From Aphis gossypii (taxonomy: Eukaryota; Arthropoda; Insecta; Hemiptera; Aphididae), in contig NC_065530.1 of assembly GCF_020184175.1 (NCBI RefSeq), positions 19,011,260 to 19,075,259 of the forward strand: a DNA stretch of 64,000 nt, written 5' to 3'. The translations under genes were made by a program, and so were the position numbers. Of the stretch, positions 61,086 to 64,000 are shown in pieces. The notes below the pieces were generated by a model, which ran no database searches, was not told the origin of the DNA, and saw nothing but the letters and a program-made list of their open reading frames with translations. Positions within the stretch are counted from its first letter, which is position 1, and every line of letters begins with the position of its first letter.

Positions 61086-64000
61086 CTACAATATAATGTA
61101 TATAATATTTTTTTTCATTTAAATTTATTATTTTATTTTATACTGATAAAATTATAAAAATTATATAGAAAACATGCAACGATTTAAATTAAGCTTGATT
61201 ATTGATGAATTTAAATGTATATATCACTAACAATAATTCAATAAAAATAAAATAAAATAATTATTATTATAAAAAAAAAAGTAAACAAGTAAGTAGGTAA
61301 TTCTCTGCTGTATAGTAGGTGCGTGTACCTCGCCAATGAATAGGACACTGTAATGGTTGTGTTCAATTTAATTTCAATGATCAATCCTTGCATACAAAAC
61401 ATGATTTTGAGCGGGGATGATCTGACAGCCTTATTACAAGTATATATTGTTAAAATAATTTATTTTAATAACGGTAGATTGTTCATAGTATAAATAGGCC
61501 ACAGTTTAAAATAAATTTAAACATCACCTACTTTATTATATTATATTATTTGTTATATTACATATGGTACGAAAACAATTGATACGCAAAAAAAAATGTT
61601 TATTATATTTTATTGTTCAACTATAAATAATATTATATATGTTATACATGTACAATATTTTCAATATCATTAGTAACTTCAAGAAAATTAAATTGAGTAA
61701 GTCGATAAGATACTAGATGTAAAATGCCGCGATGATTATAATTAATCGAAAATAAATCCAATAAAAATTTTTCTTCAAATTATTCATGCATCACTATTTT
61801 TGGAAATTAATTTTACAAAATTTGACCTAAGAAAATGATTAACTAATGAATGAAATTCCACATATACTATGTTATAAGTTATAAATCATAAACCTAATAC
61901 AAATTAATTTATACAAAACAAAATCATATCAAGTAAAATAATAAATACTTATTAGTTATTAGTTATTACTTATTAGTAATATCTATATTTTTTTTATTTA
62001 GTCTCTTATTTTTTTATTATATAAATAAAAATACACACATTTTAATTAATACATTTTTTCTTAATTATAATATTATATTTATAATATTTTTCATAATTTG
62101 ATCGCAAAAAGGAAATAAATCAGTACATTTTTGTCACATGAATTTATCATCATGTTAACTGCTTTTAGGTAACAACGATTATATTAGGCTTCGATACCGA
62201 GAAAGTTGTTGTTAGGATGGTTATGCTCAGTAGTATATTTTCTAAAACGAAATATTATCAGTCGTCATTAATAGTGTAGGTATAAGAAGCTGTATATTTT
62301 TGTTTATTTTACATAATCTTTTCAGTATAACATATCCACCAGTCAGCTGTTTGATACATAATATATACCGAAATTTGAGTTCCATTCACTTTTAATAACA
62401 AATCTCTCTCTTTTACAAAACCTTTATGGTGAATTTAATTTCTATTTTAAGAAATAAATATAAATAGTTAACACTAAAAAAAAGTATAAATACTAATTAA
62501 CATAACTGATACACAAACACAATGACTATAGAGTACATTCATGGTACATAATAACCTAACCATTCCTATGTATATTATGATAGAAATTTACAATGAAGAT
62601 AATTCTGAAGTATGATCTAAACTTTTAAGACTAAAATACAACCAATTACTTCTTAATGATGTACATTTTGTCTGGTATCGAAAAAAAAAATAATAAATAA
62701 CTTACTATAGTAATTTACAGACATGATTAATCAATAATTTATTCTGTTCCTATATTATTATTTAGTTTAAAATATGATGATTAATAGTTATAACGATATT
62801 TGGTTTGTAATACATAATATATTGATGCAATTTTAAATATTTAATTTTACCTATAAAATAATGATGTATGATTGTACTCCTCATTTATGAATATGAATGA
62901 CCAAATGTTACATGTTTTTGTTAAAATAAATACTTAAATAAATGTACTTACTATGAAGTATACTCATAATAGCATTAATATTGTTTAGAATTATCCAATA
63001 AGAAGATTTTTCTAACATTTTTTTTAAAAATCTATAATGAATAGCAATGCAATAAGTATTTCATAAATAGAAAATTATACGTATTTTTAAAATCACTTGT
63101 CTTTTGAGCAGGTGCCCCTCTTACTTAAGGCAACTCAGATGATAATTTATAATATAAACTTTTGATTTAAAATTAACAAGTTAGATAAAAAAAAGTTATT
63201 AAAATAAACTATATTAAACTTGTGAGTATAATTTTTCTGGACTAATAAATAAATAAATAAATCTTAAATTTAAGGGACAAAACATCTCAAATTTTGTGCT
63301 TATATTTAAATAGGTAACCAACTAAATATTAATTAAATATTAATATATTATACGTACCTATTTGCAAATCTTCAATCTATGAAAATGAACAGCAAACGTG
63401 CATAAACTATTTAATGTATATAAAAAAACTTTTGTGATAAACGGGAAACACGATAAGCATTATACATACCATATGAGCGACAATACACAAACCTAGTAAA
63501 GTATTTATACTATTTGTACTGATATTTTTTAGTATACTTAAGATATTGATTGTTAGATTTATCTATAGGCATCAAAATTTAGTTCAATGAACTTTACTTT
63601 AATTTAACAAAGCAGTTTATTGCTATTTTCCAATGGTATTGCGACTTAATAGCAATAAGATAAAATATAAAATATATAAGTGCAAATTAGGTACCGATCA
63701 TATAATGCGTCAACACAATCAGCTTACGACATTATACTAGCCAAAAATAACATACAACACTAGGTACTCAATATTTTATCTTAAAAGAAATTTTTAATTA
63801 TACACTTATAAGTTTTATTCATTAAACATTATTTTATTTATATCAAAATATCTCTACTGAAGCCATATATTTCGTATTTTCGATTTTGCAATATTTTGTA
63901 AAAATAAAAAATGATTTTATAATAATCTGAATACTTTTTTATCTTACATATTAACAATATTAATAGGTTGCTACTTGCTATTGCTATAATTCAGTTGTTA
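61086..64000. other. AT-rich end of window
   Basis: Probably intron of the gene ending at 60898. The only recognisable content is a degraded repeat at 61300-61440. No ORF of note on either strand. Confidence 0.4.
61300..61440 (+). repeat. Degraded relative of the duplicated repeat
   Basis: AGTAGGTGCGTGTACC, then GACACTGTAATGG, CAATTTAATTTCAATG and ATGATTTTGAGCGGGGATG occur in the same order and spacing as the equivalent words in the first ~150 bases of the repeats at 48157 and 50742. This suggests a distant family member. Confidence 0.4.

Noticed and set aside
1..64000. CRISPR arrays, operons, bacterial promoters, rRNA or tRNA genes
   Set aside because: The window is eukaryotic nuclear DNA with spliced genes. 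I saw no regularly spaced repeats of CRISPR type and no tRNA or rRNA signature, although a tRNAscan run would be needed to exclude a tRNA completely.

Overview
The window is nuclear DNA of a sap-sucking insect, most likely an aphid. It is very A+T-rich and its genes are spliced, with GT/AG introns. It is packed with short non-autonomous transposons and carries an enriched TAGGTACCTA palindrome outside genes. Two UDP-glycosyltransferase genes of insect type are present. The organism call is an inference from composition and protein resemblance; no database search was possible. All exon maps below come from reading splice sites and following phase by eye.

Layout. (1) 377-1262, plus strand: the last two exons of the SAGA/ATAC adaptor Ada2a. 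Its 5' part lies outside the window. (2) 2524-17649, minus strand: an eight-exon acyl-CoA synthetase of the 4-coumarate-CoA ligase/luciferase-like family, 611 aa, with an arginine/serine-rich N-terminal extension and no obvious C-terminal peroxisomal signal. (3) 4541-5959, plus strand: an uninterrupted gene for protein phosphatase 4 regulatory subunit 2, nested inside intron 7 of the ligase gene. (4) 23404-29277, plus strand: the 15-exon ribosome-biogenesis GTPase Bms1. Its exon 12/13 junction stays in frame only if a donor 4 nt downstream of the obvious one is used, or if one base is missing from the sequence. (5) 34345-39007 and 49629-54310, minus strand: two tandem UDP-glycosyltransferase genes with the same four-exon structure (two 220-nt middle exons, identical phases). 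Their first exons are strikingly GC-rich and the remaining exons AT-rich. (6) 41560-43973, minus strand, between the two UGT genes: a three-exon gene assembled here. It encodes a 256-aa predicted secreted protein with a signal peptide, a small cysteine-bearing N-terminal part and a long basic Ser/Thr/Lys/Arg-rich tail. I do not recognise it, and it is the best candidate for something undescribed. (7) 60898-61085, minus strand: an orphan terminal coding exon of an unrecognised gene.

The rest is introns and intergenic DNA rich in mobile elements. These include hAT-like MITEs with 8-bp target duplications (25240-25708, 39979-40112, 40405-40676) and two elements with long terminal inverted repeats (30665-31180, 42190-42690). 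There is also a copia-like LTR (57881-58314), a 447/448-bp repeat present twice around the terminal exon of the second UGT, and a satellite-like ~340-bp unit.

The housekeeping genes (Ada2a, PP4R2, Bms1) have no evident functional link to one another. The ligase and the two UGTs belong to lipid/xenobiotic metabolism and conjugation. The UGT pair with the secreted-protein gene between them is the accessory, fast-evolving part of the window.
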